Position numbers and translations under genes: made by a program. Under the pieces are notes generated by a model. It did not search any database and was not told the origin of the DNA. It saw nothing but the letters and a program-made list of their open reading frames with translations. DNA of 64,000 nt from Cryptomeria japonica (Eukaryota; Streptophyta; Pinopsida; Cupressales; Cupressaceae). Below are positions 1 through 10,360 of the stretch, piece after piece. Position 1 is the stretch's first letter. Every line of letters starts with the position of its first letter. The stretch spans positions 508,804,942 through 508,868,941 of the forward strand of contig NC_081410.1 of NCBI RefSeq assembly GCF_030272615.1, written 5' to 3'.

Positions 1-3000
1 TGCTCACATCATATGACAGGAGATAAACACAAGTTTGTTATATTAGAAGATTATGATGGAGGCTATGTTAGATTTGGTAATGGTGCACCATGTCCGATGA
101 AAGGTAAAGGATCTATAACACTTCTTGACAATGCAAGATGCAATGATGTTTATTGGGTTGAAGGTTTGAAATACAATTTGTTGAGTGTAGCACAACTAAA
201 CAACATAGGTTACCGAATAGAATTTTAGAAAGGAATTGTCAAAGTTCATGACAAGAATGGAAAATTAGCTGCTACCAGGACACAAACAAAAGGTAGCACA
301 TTTCACCTTGACTCAACTCGTAACAAGTGTTGGTATGCAAAGATAGATAATACTTGGTTATGGCATAAAAGATTTTGTCATGTCAATTTTGATAATCTGA
401 TCAAAATAAGCAAGAAGCACCGAGTAAGAGGTGTACCGATTCTTGAAAAACCTGAGAATGCTATGTGCTGATGATGCCAGACGAGTAAGATGACAAGATC
501 AAGCTTTACAAGTAAGTCTTACACTTCTAAGGGAATTTTAGATCTAATGCACACTGACCTTTGTGGTCCTATGAAAGTTCAAAGTTATTATGGTGATAAA
601 TATTTCATATTATTTGTGGATGACTATTCAAGGATGATGTCAATAATGTTTTTAAAAGAAAAATCAAAAGCTTTTCAAATGTTTAAATGGTACAAGGCAA
701 GAGTTGAAAATGAAACAGGAAGACAACTGAAATGTCTTAGATCAGATAGAGGAGGAGAGTTCACATCTAATGAGTTCAACTTATTTTGCAATAATCATGG
801 TATTAAAAGACAAGTCTCTACACTGAGAACTCCACAAAAGAATGGAATAGCTGAGAGAAGAAACAGATCTATTGTGGATTGTGCTAGAACACTGATGATT
901 GAAAAGAAGGTGCCACAAACATTTTGGAGAGAAGCAATAAGCACAGCAGTTTACACCTTGAACTGAGTTCAATTGAAGAAAGGTACTTTGAAGACACCAT
1001 ATGAAATCTGGTATGATAAGAAACCTAATGTAAGTTATTTTAAAATCTTTGGAAGTAGATGCTATGTTCACAAAGATGATAGAAATGGCAAGTTTGATCA
1101 AAAAAGTGAAGAAGGAACATTTCTAGGTTATTCTTGTAGAAGCAAAGCATTTAAATGTCTGATCAAATCATCTAACAAAATAGTAGAAAGTGCAAATGTG
1201 AAAATTGATGAATTTGTAGAAAGAAATGATGAAGGAAATTCCAAGGAACCAGAACACTATGATGAATTTGTCTATGTTCAACTGAGAAGTCTTACCGAGA
1301 AGACTATTGAAGAAAATGAAGAGAATATCCAGTTACCGAGTGATGAAGAAGATCATACAGATCCTACCGAGCTTGTATTAGCCAAGTATGTCAGAAGACA
1401 CCATGCACCAAGTCAGATTATAGGAGATAAGGATGATCCAGTGATGACAAGGAACAAACTGAGATAGAAAACATGTTTGATATCTGAATTTGAACCAAGA
1501 ATAGTGAAAGAGGCATTTAATAGTGAGGATTGGATAAATGCTATGATAGAAGAGATTGATCAAATCAAGAAGAATGACACATGGACACTAATCCCTAGAC
1601 CAAATGACAAAAATGTAATTGGTACAAAGTGGATTTTCAGAAACAAGATGAATGAAAAAGGAGAGGTCATTCAAAACAAAGCAAGATTAGTTTGCAAAGG
1701 TTATGCTCAAGAAGAAGGAATTGATTATGGTGAAACTTTTGCACCTGTTGCTAGACTAGAAGGAGTAAGAACATTGTTGGCCTATGCTGCTTTAAAAACT
1801 TTCAAGGTATATCAAATGGATGTCAAATCTACATTTCTGAATGGAATACTAGAAGAAGAAGTTTTTATTGAACAACCTGAAGGATTTGTTGAAGACAATA
1901 ATAAAGATCAGGTATGTAAATTGAACAAAACTTTATATGGTTTGAAACAAGCACCTAGAGCATGGTATGAAAGATTGCACTCTTATTTGATTAAGATTGG
2001 TTTTATAAGGACAAGTGAGAACAACAACATGTACATGAAGAATGATGAAAATGGAATAATGATCTCAGCCATATTTGTTGATGATATTATATTATGTGGA
2101 AATGACTCTTTATGCAAGAACTTTGGAAATGAAATGAGCAAAGAATTTGAGATGTCATTAATCGGTGAGATAAAGTATTTTATAGGTTTACAGATACTGC
2201 AAATGAAAAATGAGATTTTCATTACTCAATCCAAGTACATAAAGGAAATCTTGAAGAAATTTGGAATGGAGGATTCAAAACCAGTAAGTACTCCTATGAC
2301 TACCAACTGTAAATTATCAAAGAATGATGAATCTACATTTGTTGATGAGACACTTTACCGATCCATGATCGGAAAGCTACAATATGTTGTTCATAGAAGA
2401 CCAGACATAGCACATGAAGTAGATATAGTTGCAAGATTCTCTGCAGATCCTAAGGAAACACACATGACAACAATCAAAAGAATTTTTAGATACTTGAAAG
2501 GCACTGAGGATTATGGCTTAGTATATCAGAAAGGAAATAATTTTGATTTAAAAGTTTATACTGATGCTGATTGGGCAGGCAACATTGATGACAGAAAAAG
2601 CACAAGTGGAGGAGCTTTCTTTTTAGGAGAAAGACTAGTGAGTTGGCTTAGCAAGAAACAAGGATGTGTTTCACAGTCAACAACAGAAGCTGAATACGTT
2701 GCTACAACACTGAATTGTACCAACATTGCATGGATCAAACAATTGTTGGAAGGTATAAATGAGAAAGTAATCGAGCCAGTAACTATATTATGTGACAATA
2801 CTAGTGCCATTAATATTGTGAAAAACCCTGTTATGCACTCTAAGACAAAGCACATCTCTATCAAATATCATTATCTTAGAGAAGAAGCTCAAGAGAAGAA
2901 AGTGGTGTTGGAGTATGTTAGCACAAGGCAATAAATAGCAGATATCTTCACCAAGCCACTACCAAGGGACACTTTTGAATATCTCAGAAGTCAGTTAGGG

Positions 3001-3027
3001 GTCCTACCCCTATCTTCTACTCATTGA
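1..3027 (+). pseudogene. copia gag-pol polyprotein, 3' part, broken
   Basis: One reading frame runs from the window edge to the TGA at 3025-3027. In order: the CSHHMTGDKHKF region that follows the protease; a GAG-pre-integrase stretch (LWHKRFCHVNF near 360); the integrase core from 490 to about 1100 (HTDLCGPM, YFILFVDDYSR, PQKNGIAERRN); reverse transcriptase from 1477 ([19 protein letters not shown]-like [22 protein letters not shown]); and RNase H ([28 protein letters not shown]). Six in-frame stops interrupt it: TAG 226, TGA 469, TGA 472, TGA 964, TAG 1465 and TAA 2932. No frameshift is seen. At 226, 964, 1465 and 2932 copy A2 has CAG, CGA, CAG and CAA, so these are C-to-T changes. The element cannot make a full polyprotein. 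Confidence 0.93.
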
Positions 3028-3269
3028 TCGAGTTCGGTGAAAGCATCAATCCAATGACTCTATCACATATCTATTAGGAGTTGATGCTGCATTACACACT
3101 TTAGGATGTTTTCTAAAGGTGTACAGGAATTATTATAGGAAACAATATAGGGAACATGAATTAAAGATAAAATGCTCTGACCGAGACTCAGTTGATACAC
3201 AACAGCAGGAAAATAATTTCATACAGGAAGAAATTATGTTTTAGTTCTTTACTTTTTGGCATTGTTGTC

Positions 3270-3280
3270 AAAGGGGGAGA
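3270..3280 (+). promoter_or_regulatory. inner polypurine-tract-like motif of A1
   Basis: AAAGGGGGAGA preceded by TTGTTGTC, about 190 bp before the functional polypurine tract. The same doubling is present in families B, C and D. Confidence 0.55.
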
Positions 3281-3452
3281 AGAATAACATTGAGGGAGAA
3301 GACTAAAAGAAAATTGAGAAGGCTACAGATTGGAAAGAAGACTGAAGAAAAGAGGAGAAGTCTAATGAATGGGGGAGAGAATTTCAGCATTTTAGAATCA
3401 TAGCAATCTGAATCTTTTTTAGGTCAAATCAACTGGTTTTGCCATCAATGCC

Positions 3453-3463
3453 AAAGGGGGAGA
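3453..3463 (+). promoter_or_regulatory. polypurine tract of A1
   Basis: AAAGGGGGAGA directly precedes the 3' LTR start. This is the expected site for plus-strand DNA priming in LTR elements. Confidence 0.85.
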
Positions 3464-3467
3464 TTGT

Positions 3468-5003
3468 TGGCAATATTGCATTATAACAGACAATGAAAGA
3501 TTGTTGGTATTTCATAAGGATATTGAGAAGGTTGTTGATGATTATGGATATATTTGATTAAAGATGTTTACTATCTTGATATTATTATTTTGTCATTGAT
3601 GTCAAGAAATTGATTTTCTAATTCAGTATGATGCTGCCATATCTTGAGAAGTATGATTTAAAAGAGTATAAAGATGTCGGTAAAAGACACAGGAAAGAAT
3701 ATGATGAATAAGGGGATGAATTAAGGTATTCAATGGGCAACTATTACCGAGTCAAACAATGATGAGATCATGATGTTTAGATTGTGTTAGCATCATACAT
3801 ATGTTGTAAATTGTAAAGGTTAATACTATACTATGTTACCAAGCAAAGAACCTAGTCGGTAAACCCTAAGGAACCTAGTTGGTAAACCCTAAGGTTATCT
3901 CTATCAATTAATGAAGGCACTATGTCTACCGAGTGAAGTTTATAATTCACTGAGTTATAACCAAGTTGCTACCGAGTTGTAACTAAGCTATAACAGAATG
4001 CATTAAATGTTTGCATGCGTTATTTAATGAAGGAAGCTGATGAGCTGGAACTGATTAAATGATTGGTGAGCCGTGGATGAAGTTTGTTAGCAAATCTAAG
4101 GCAATGGAAAGTCAGCATGAAGATCTACAACGCAGATTGAACCGCAATACCCTAGCACAAGTTCTAAGGCAGGGTAAAACATTTTCAGATTGAAAGATGC
4201 ATTGAACCTGGACAAGATTGAAGATCTGATGGCTATGATTGATCATGGGAAATGTGATCAAGGAGATTAAGTAGTTATGTAATTGTTTACAAATAGGAAA
4301 CTATTGATAAACAAGGTATGTGGGCAAGTGTATGTATAGGGATGCTACATAGTGATTACCGAGCACAGAAGATTGAAGACCTGTTAGAATAATAGAGTAT
4401 AGAAGCTGAGCAGATAGACAAGATTAGTTCTATGTCTAGATTGTACTGAACAAATAGGAATCTGCTTTAGCATTTTAGATGTGAAGTTGCAGATAGATTT
4501 TTATTATTGTTATTTTGTGAAAGTGACAGGAAATCTCTTAACCAAGTGGACTTAATAGTCTTATTTGTAAAACCCTCTAGCAAGGTGACATTCTGATTAA
4601 GTGTTTGAAATCCTTTAACAAGGTCACTTCTAACAAGGTGAAGATCCTAATAGATCTGACGGAAATACCTTAACTGGGTCACATCTAGCAATGTGTTTGT
4701 AATCTTTAACAGGATTTGCTTTTAACCGAGCATACTCTAGAAGAGTATATTTCTTAGTGGGTCCGAAATCCCACAGTGGTTTTTCCCTATTTGGGTTTCC
4801 ACGTTAAATCTGGTGTTATGAGGTTTATGATGTTTATATGCTTTTGAGTTTCCATGTTTGACAATTTTGGTAATATTACTGATATATATGTTACCGAGGT
4901 TGAATCTGATGTTTTTATGGAATATTAAGTTTGTATGATTCACTCCCCCCCCGCCCCTCTCTCATCTTGTTGGCTATTGGATCTATACTTATATTAAGTA
5001 TCA
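3468..5003 (+). repeat. 3' LTR of copia A1
   Basis: It begins TGGCAATATTGC after the polypurine tract and ends AAGTATCA. It matches both LTRs of A2 in reverse complement. Inside are the shared LTR block (GTGGGTCCGAAATCCCAC, then a fixed TTTTTCCC and CCACGTTAAA, 4757-4850) and a C-rich run at 4944-4957. The TATA box seen in A2 as TATAAATAG is degraded here. The right end is within 2 bp of 5003. Confidence 0.9.
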
Positions 5004-5024
5004 GAACTATCACTTGTCTGTCTA

Positions 5025-7494
5025 ATGCTACACATAACCAAACAAGTACCCGGTACCTATAACAGAAATCTTGGTTTTGACATACTAGTAGGCAAACAGT
5101 TGTCAGATTTACTAAACAACATGGGAGAGAACATAGAAAATAATATAGATGAGTATTTTCAGGCATTGAAGGCCCGAATGAAGACCAGAGTCAGATTGTC
5201 ACAAGAAATTGTAAACAAGTATAAGGATGAAATTTATTTTGTTATAAAGAAGGATGAAATTTGGATGGAGGCAGTTATCCCAAGAACCATTTGGGTTACT
5301 GAAATGGGGTATGAAAATGATGACCACATAATAGAAACATATGCAAAAGCCCTCCTAGAAGCACGTAAGGAACCTAAAGAAGAGGTATTTGGCAATGCTG
5401 AGACTATTGAAAACCAAATTCAATCAAAGAAAAGGGTTAAGAAGGTTGAAGTAATAGTTAGAAGAAGATCCAGGCAAGCAAAAGCTATTAAGGATGATGT
5501 ACTCAAACAAACTGGTATTACTGAAGATGAGTTAGAAGCACTTCAACCGGAAACTCACCTTTCACTGGTTGGAAATTCTTTAGAAAGTGATATACCAGCT
5601 GCATTCAAAAGAGTTGTGAGAAAAATGAAACCTTCACCGATATCTACACCTTCTCCTAGAAGAACCAGACAAAAACAATAGGCAGTAAGGCCCACAGCTA
5701 GGAAACTAACTCCAAAGAAGAAGTTAACCCCCAAGAAGAAGACTCAACAAACCATTGCTCCAATTGACAAACTTCTCAATTAAATAACAAAGGATGGAAA
5801 GATGAAAAACATCAACAAATTATATGACTCATTATCAACTGATGACAAGGAAAAAGTTGAAAAAAGTGTAATCCTACACTTCGATATTTACAAAAAAAAT
5901 TTGATGCAAGTTGTGGATGAATTACCAGTAGAATTGTTCAAAAGACTTGAAGCTAGAAGGCAAGTTGTTGTAGAGCTTGATAAGAAAATAAAAATTGAAA
6001 AACTACTTGTTGTATATCCAGTCAACTTACCAAAAGAAATAGATGATCTGATCTCTGGGGCTAACCGGTCAGTATTTTCAACTACACACCGAAATGTCGC
6101 ACTTATGGTTGGTAGAGTGAATGAGGTTGCAGAGGAAACAACTAATGCATGGGACATATTCCTTGTAGAGAAGGAAAAGCAGGAAGAATATTGAAATCCT
6201 AAACCCATCAAAGTATACCAAAAAGATAAGGATAAGGGAAAAGGTAAGATTGGTCATCCACCCAACATAAAAATAATAGATAACTTATCCCCACCGCCTC
6301 TAGATACTCCACCGGTAGTTACCACTGACAATCAACCGGCTAGTGAGAGTATGGATGTATCACATGAGGACACAAATCTAGATTTTGAAGTGTTATATAC
6401 AATGAACATTGACACTTAGAAAGTCAATATTGTGGTAGATAAGGATTCAATAGGAAAAATAGATATGGCAAATGAGCCACCAGCAACAGATAGCACAGAA
6501 AGTAAATTGGGAGGTGACAACACTAAGAAATAGGCAAAGTAGTAGGCTCCCTCACAACAACAGGTTCATGCAGAGGTAGTGCCACCGGCAACAACTAAGC
6601 AATCCAAACCTTTGTTTAAAGAGATGCAAACACAAACTGACCTACCAAAGGTCACCACAAGCAAAGAAATTGCTCCCATTGGCGAAATATAGATTGTTGA
6701 CTCTTCAAATGCAGAATTCAAACCGACAAATGTGATAGACGTTCTTTTGGATTCTATCAAGAAGATAATAGAGTGTAGTTCACAAGCATACAAAGCAATT
6801 GATGACACAATTCCAATTTTGAAAATGATAGCACCTAAGTGCAATGTAGATAATAAAGATTCTTTGAATCAACTTGACACATTGTCTAAGTATATTACTC
6901 ACAACACTGTGACAGTTGAACAAATAAAAGAGGAAGCATTCAAGGAGAGACTAGAGAAGGAAAAACACAAATTATTTGAAGAAGAAATAAAGAAGTGTAC
7001 AAGATAATTTGACACTCTTTTACTGGAACTATGTAGTACATTGAAGGAATTTAAAACCTTGTACAGAGATACATGTAAAACTAACTTTTTGACAGTAGAT
7101 ATAGACTAGAAGATCAACACGATACAAGAAGAAATAAATCAACTAGCTGATAATTTCATTAATTCATCTGAACCATTATCAGAATTTGAGCAGAAAATAA
7201 TAGGTTTCAAGGAGGAACTTATAAATTTGGAAAGAGAAAAGGAGAGAGTAAAAGGAAAGGCTAAAGATCTAAAATGGAGACTTAGTCCAAAATTGGACTA
7301 CCTTGCCTCCTTAAGAAAAGAAATATCTGATGCTTTAATTCAAGGACAGAAAACACCGACAGAGAAAATGCAACACCTCATCGATACAATTTAGAGGACA
7401 GAGGCTGCATTAAAAGATAGCAAATGGTTCATTAAGAGCCTGAATCTGGTACTGGCAAATCTTTTTCAGATTGTAACCAACCGGTTACAAGGAT
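5025..7494 (+). pseudogene. long accessory ORF of family C element (unknown function, coiled-coil C-terminus), broken
   Basis: Frames at 5025-5681, 5802-6194 and 6732-7007 read as pieces of one protein, separated by stops and small shifts. The N-terminal part (DEIWMEAVIPRTIWVTEMGY near 5250) is strongly conserved with C2 at 63340. Next comes a basic linker (TPKKKLTPKKK near 5710), then an alpha-helical piece (FKRLEARRQVVVELDKKI), a proline-rich stretch near 6300 and a long heptad-rich coiled coil from 6740 to about 7450. Family D at 31400-34460 carries a related coiled-coil tail. I recognise no enzymatic motif. It lies where pol would be in an autonomous element. It could be a captured host gene or a structural protein. 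Confidence 0.7.
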
Positions 7495-7547
7495 GAAATA
7501 GGAAACCACACTCAATTGACACTTTGACAACCTTTGTCATTGATGTC

Positions 7548-7557
7548 AAAGGGGGGG
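7548..7557 (+). promoter_or_regulatory. inner polypurine-tract-like motif of C1
   Basis: AAAGGGGGGG preceded by TTTGTCATTGATGTC, about 160 bp before the outer tract. Confidence 0.5.
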
Positions 7558-7708
7558 TAGTGGAATGAGAAAAATAACTAGCAAATGACTCATCAGCTCA
7601 GGGGGAGCACATATTCTTTTGGTACACAATTTTTGGCAAGACAATTCTGGTAGATTCTTTTTAGATGAAAATTTTTGGATTTTTCTCATGAGTGTTGCCA
7701 TCAATGCC

Positions 7709-7719
7709 AAAGGGGGAGA
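7709..7719 (+). promoter_or_regulatory. polypurine tract of C1
   Basis: AAAGGGGGAGA, preceded by CCATCAATGCC, lies immediately before the LTR that starts TGTTGG. Confidence 0.85.
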
Positions 7720-7720
7720 T

Positions 7721-8522
7721 TGTTGGAAAATGCACACTCAAATGAGATATTGTAGGTGATTGAAGGTTTTGTCATTGATGGTAACCTTACATTCCTATGA
7801 CACCAGCAAGAAAATTTACCTGGCACTAGCAAGGTCAGACTCTACACTGACACACAGACCACCGGTAGTGAAAGGAAGTATACCAGCACAAAAACTGACA
7901 AGAATTTTGTTTATAATATATTTTGTAAATTATTGTAAAATCATTGTAAGCCGAAATGGAAAATTGTAAAATGACTCATATATATAAGAGATCATTGTAG
8001 AATATTTTAAGGATGGAAAAAAAGGAAGTTAATAGGCAAAATAAGGCAGACCTATTATGCGAATTATAGGTTAAGGGATTATGTATGAAGCAAAGCTATA
8101 AACCAGTACTGGATTTGGCATAGTAGATGTTATTTTGAAGTAGTACAAGACATTGGATTTATATAATCCATTTTGTAAGTCAGTGAGACTTCCCATTTTG
8201 TAATTGAGTAGTGAACGCTAGGCACTTGGCCTTCCTGCATGTGTAGGCCCCTCTTGTAGTAGTAATATTCTCTTATTGGCCAGTAAGTGAATATTGTGGG
8301 TCACAAATCCCATTGAGGTTTTTCCCACACTAGGTTTCCTCGTTAAACTACTGTGTTATGGTGTGTTTTTCATGTGGTTGTTGTTATCTCTGTTTATTGC
8401 ATTATTTCTTGTTTACCGGTATACAATATTGATATGCTCTACATGTTTTAAGTTAAGAAAATATTATAACCGGTTAGATATTGATTCACCCCCCCCTCTC
8501 AATATCTTTGGAAATCCTAACA
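7721..8522 (+). repeat. 3' LTR of family C element C1
   Basis: It starts TGTTGGAAAATGCACACTC and ends CCTAACA, matching the C2 5' LTR at 60082-60847. It contains TTTTGTCATTGATGG near the start, a TATA box, the shared LTR block at 8299-8352 and a C-run followed by CTCTCAATAT at 8488. Immediately right of it is the minisatellite, so C1 inserted into that array. Confidence 0.9.
7979..7988 (+). promoter_or_regulatory. TATA box in C1 LTR
   Basis: TATATATAAG, followed by AGATCATTGTAGA. The corresponding site in C2 near 60302 is TTAAATAAG. It is the best candidate promoter for the element transcript. Confidence 0.6.
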
Positions 8523-9490
8523 ATTATGTCCTAAGGGGTCATATGGTGTCTTAAGGGGTCATATGGTGTCCTAAGGGGTCATAGGACACCATATGACCCC
8601 TTACAACACCACATGACCCATAACAACACCTTATTATGTCCTATGGGGTCATATGGTGTCCTAAGGGGTCATACGACACCATATGACCCCTTACGACACC
8701 ATACAACCCATAATGACACCGTATTGTGTCCTAAGGGGTCACAGGACACCATATGACCCCTTAGGAAACCATACGACCCGTAACGACACCATATTGTGTC
8801 CTAAGGGGTCATATGGTGTCCTAAGGGGTCATAAGACATCGTATGACCCCTTAGGACACCATACGACCCATAACAATACTTGAGGGTTCAGATGGTGTCC
8901 TATGGCTCCATAGGACAGTATATGACCCCTTAGGTGTCCATACAAACCATAACGGCACCATATTGTGTCCTAAGGGGTCATATGGTGTCCTAACAGGTCA
9001 TAACACACCATATGACCCCTTAGGATGCCATACGACCCATAACGACACCATATTGTGTCCGAAGGGGTCATATGGTGTCCTAAGGGGTCATAGGACACCA
9101 TATGACCCCTTACGACACCATACGACCCATAACAACACCATATTTGTTTCCTAAGGGGTCGTATGGTGTCCTAAGGGGTCATAAGACACCATATGACCCC
9201 TTAGGACACCATATGACCCATAACGACACCATATGACCTGTTAAGACACAATATGATCCCTAATGACACCTAAGGGGTCATACGGTGTCCTATGGCCCCA
9301 TAGGACACCATACGACCCCTTAGGTTTCCATACGACCCATAACGACACCATATTGTGTCCTAAGGGGTCATATGGTGTTCTAAGGGGTCATAAGACACCA
9401 TATGACCCCTTAGGACACGATACAACCCATAACGACACCTAAGGGGTCATATGGTTTCCTAAGACACCATATTATGTCCTAAAGAATAAT
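8523..9490. repeat. palindromic minisatellite, about 90-bp unit
   Basis: About ten imperfect units alternate GGTGTCCTAAGGGGTCATA with its reverse complement, separated by CATACGACCCATAACG and CACCATATTGTGTCC. CACCATATTGTGTCC-type anchors recur at intervals near 90 bp (for example 8957, 9048 and 9137). Each unit contains inverted arms long enough to fold. Open frames across it are repeat-derived, not genes. Confidence 0.9.
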
Positions 9491-9597
9491 ATGGTTTAAT
9501 TTTTATGGTTGTGGCTAGCAAACTATAGGGTATAGAGTATAGATTATAGGGTATAGTGTAGAAATTTATCAAAGGTTAAAAGATTTCAATGGAAGTC

Positions 9598-9647
9598 ATT
9601 TGGCTAGCACTAAATATGACTAGCACCATATTTTGTGCTAGCCAAAT
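9598..9647. repeat. inverted repeat, hairpin 1
   Basis: The left arm ATTTGGCTAGCAC (9598-9610) is the exact reverse complement of the right arm GTGCTAGCCAAAT (9635-9647), with a 24-nt loop. Confidence 0.85.
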
Positions 9648-9719
9648 GAGCTGCACAAAAAAAAGGTTATAGGGTATAGAGTAGAAATTTATCAAAGGTA
9701 AAAAATTTCAATGGAAGTC

Positions 9720-9750
9720 ATTTGGCTAGTGCCAAAGGCGCTAGCCAAAT
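9720..9750. repeat. inverted repeat, hairpin 2
   Basis: The left arm ATTTGGCTAGTGCC (9720-9733) and right arm GGCGCTAGCCAAAT (9737-9750) pair over 14 positions with one T/C difference and a 3-nt AAA loop. The arms match hairpin 1, so the two are duplicated copies. Confidence 0.85.
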
Positions 9751-10360
9751 GAGCTGCACTAAAAAATGGTTATATGGGACCCTTGACCCATGATCCAAGC
9801 CCACATTCTCTCATTTTGTCTTCTTTTTGCGCATGATCAGACAAAAAAATGCTTTTTGCATGGTGTTGACATTTTATGCAATGTTATTTTATACATTCCA
9901 TTAGCTCTCCAGCACCTTTTTTTTCATTTGGCAATGTCAAAGAGGAAGAACATAGTTTTTTTTATCAAATTTGAATAATTGAGGTAATATTATCTTGTTT
10001 TTAGAATTCAAATACTTATTAAGTGTTATTTTGTTTAAATGTTAGAATAAAAGTGTGAGTCAAAATTGATTATAATCCTATTAGATCTACATTAGATTTA
10101 ACAATGCATTTGAAGGAAGTTCCATAAGAAAATTATTTCTTTAGTGGTTTAAAACAAAATTTGCAATTTCATACATCCTTTTTAAGATCTTATGAAATAA
10201 TTTAGAAAAGGAATACATGAAATAATTTCAATTTCATATATCCATTTTAACATATGCATTATTAGGACAGTCATAGATGCATAATTAGGACAGTCATAGA
10301 TGTATAATTTCACTTTATTCTCTTTTATGTGCATGTACATGTAGAAATCATCATCATGTT

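Larger units (their letters stand above)
1..5003 (+). mobile_element. Ty1/copia LTR retrotransposon, family A copy A1 (5' end outside window)
   Basis: The segment holds the end of gag-protease, then integrase, reverse transcriptase and RNase H in copia order, followed by a polypurine tract and a 3' LTR. The 5' LTR and most of gag lie left of the window. The same family occurs complete on the other strand at 43660-51326, which fixes the LTR edges. The right edge abuts sequence homologous to the middle of the family C element at 63104 onward, so A1 inserted into a family C element. Confidence 0.95.
5004..8522 (+). mobile_element. family C LTR element, copy C1, 3' half
   Basis: The internal region, polypurine tract and 3' LTR belong to an element whose 5' half is shown by C2 at 60082-64000. 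Similarity to C2 starts about 20 bp right of the A1 insertion (AATGCTACACATA at 5026 and 63105). From the overlap of C1 and C2, the internal region would be about 5 kb and shows no protease, integrase, RT or RNase H. The primer site in C2 is the copia-type initiator-Met site. I infer a non-autonomous element. Confidence 0.85.
9491..10328. other. gene-free spacer with a duplicated segment
   Basis: A segment beginning TATAGGGTATAGAGTA and containing TTTCAATGGAAGTCATTTGG occurs twice (about 9530-9660 and 9666-9770), each copy ending in a hairpin. The rest, 9780-10328, is A/T-rich with no supported coding region; it includes a small repeat ATTAGGACAGTCATAGATG at 10260-10300. Confidence 0.6.

Noticed and set aside
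3855-3900. Telomere-like AAACCCTAA repeats
   Set aside because: Only two or three scattered copies within a short duplicated phrase of the A1 LTR; no tandem array.
8683-9154. Two frames with HTTHNDTILCPKGSYGVLRGH-type repeats
   Set aside because: They simply translate the palindromic minisatellite.
8523-9490. CRISPR-like array
   Set aside because: Units are imperfect, palindromic and contiguous, without unique spacers of constant length, and the context is a plant genome.
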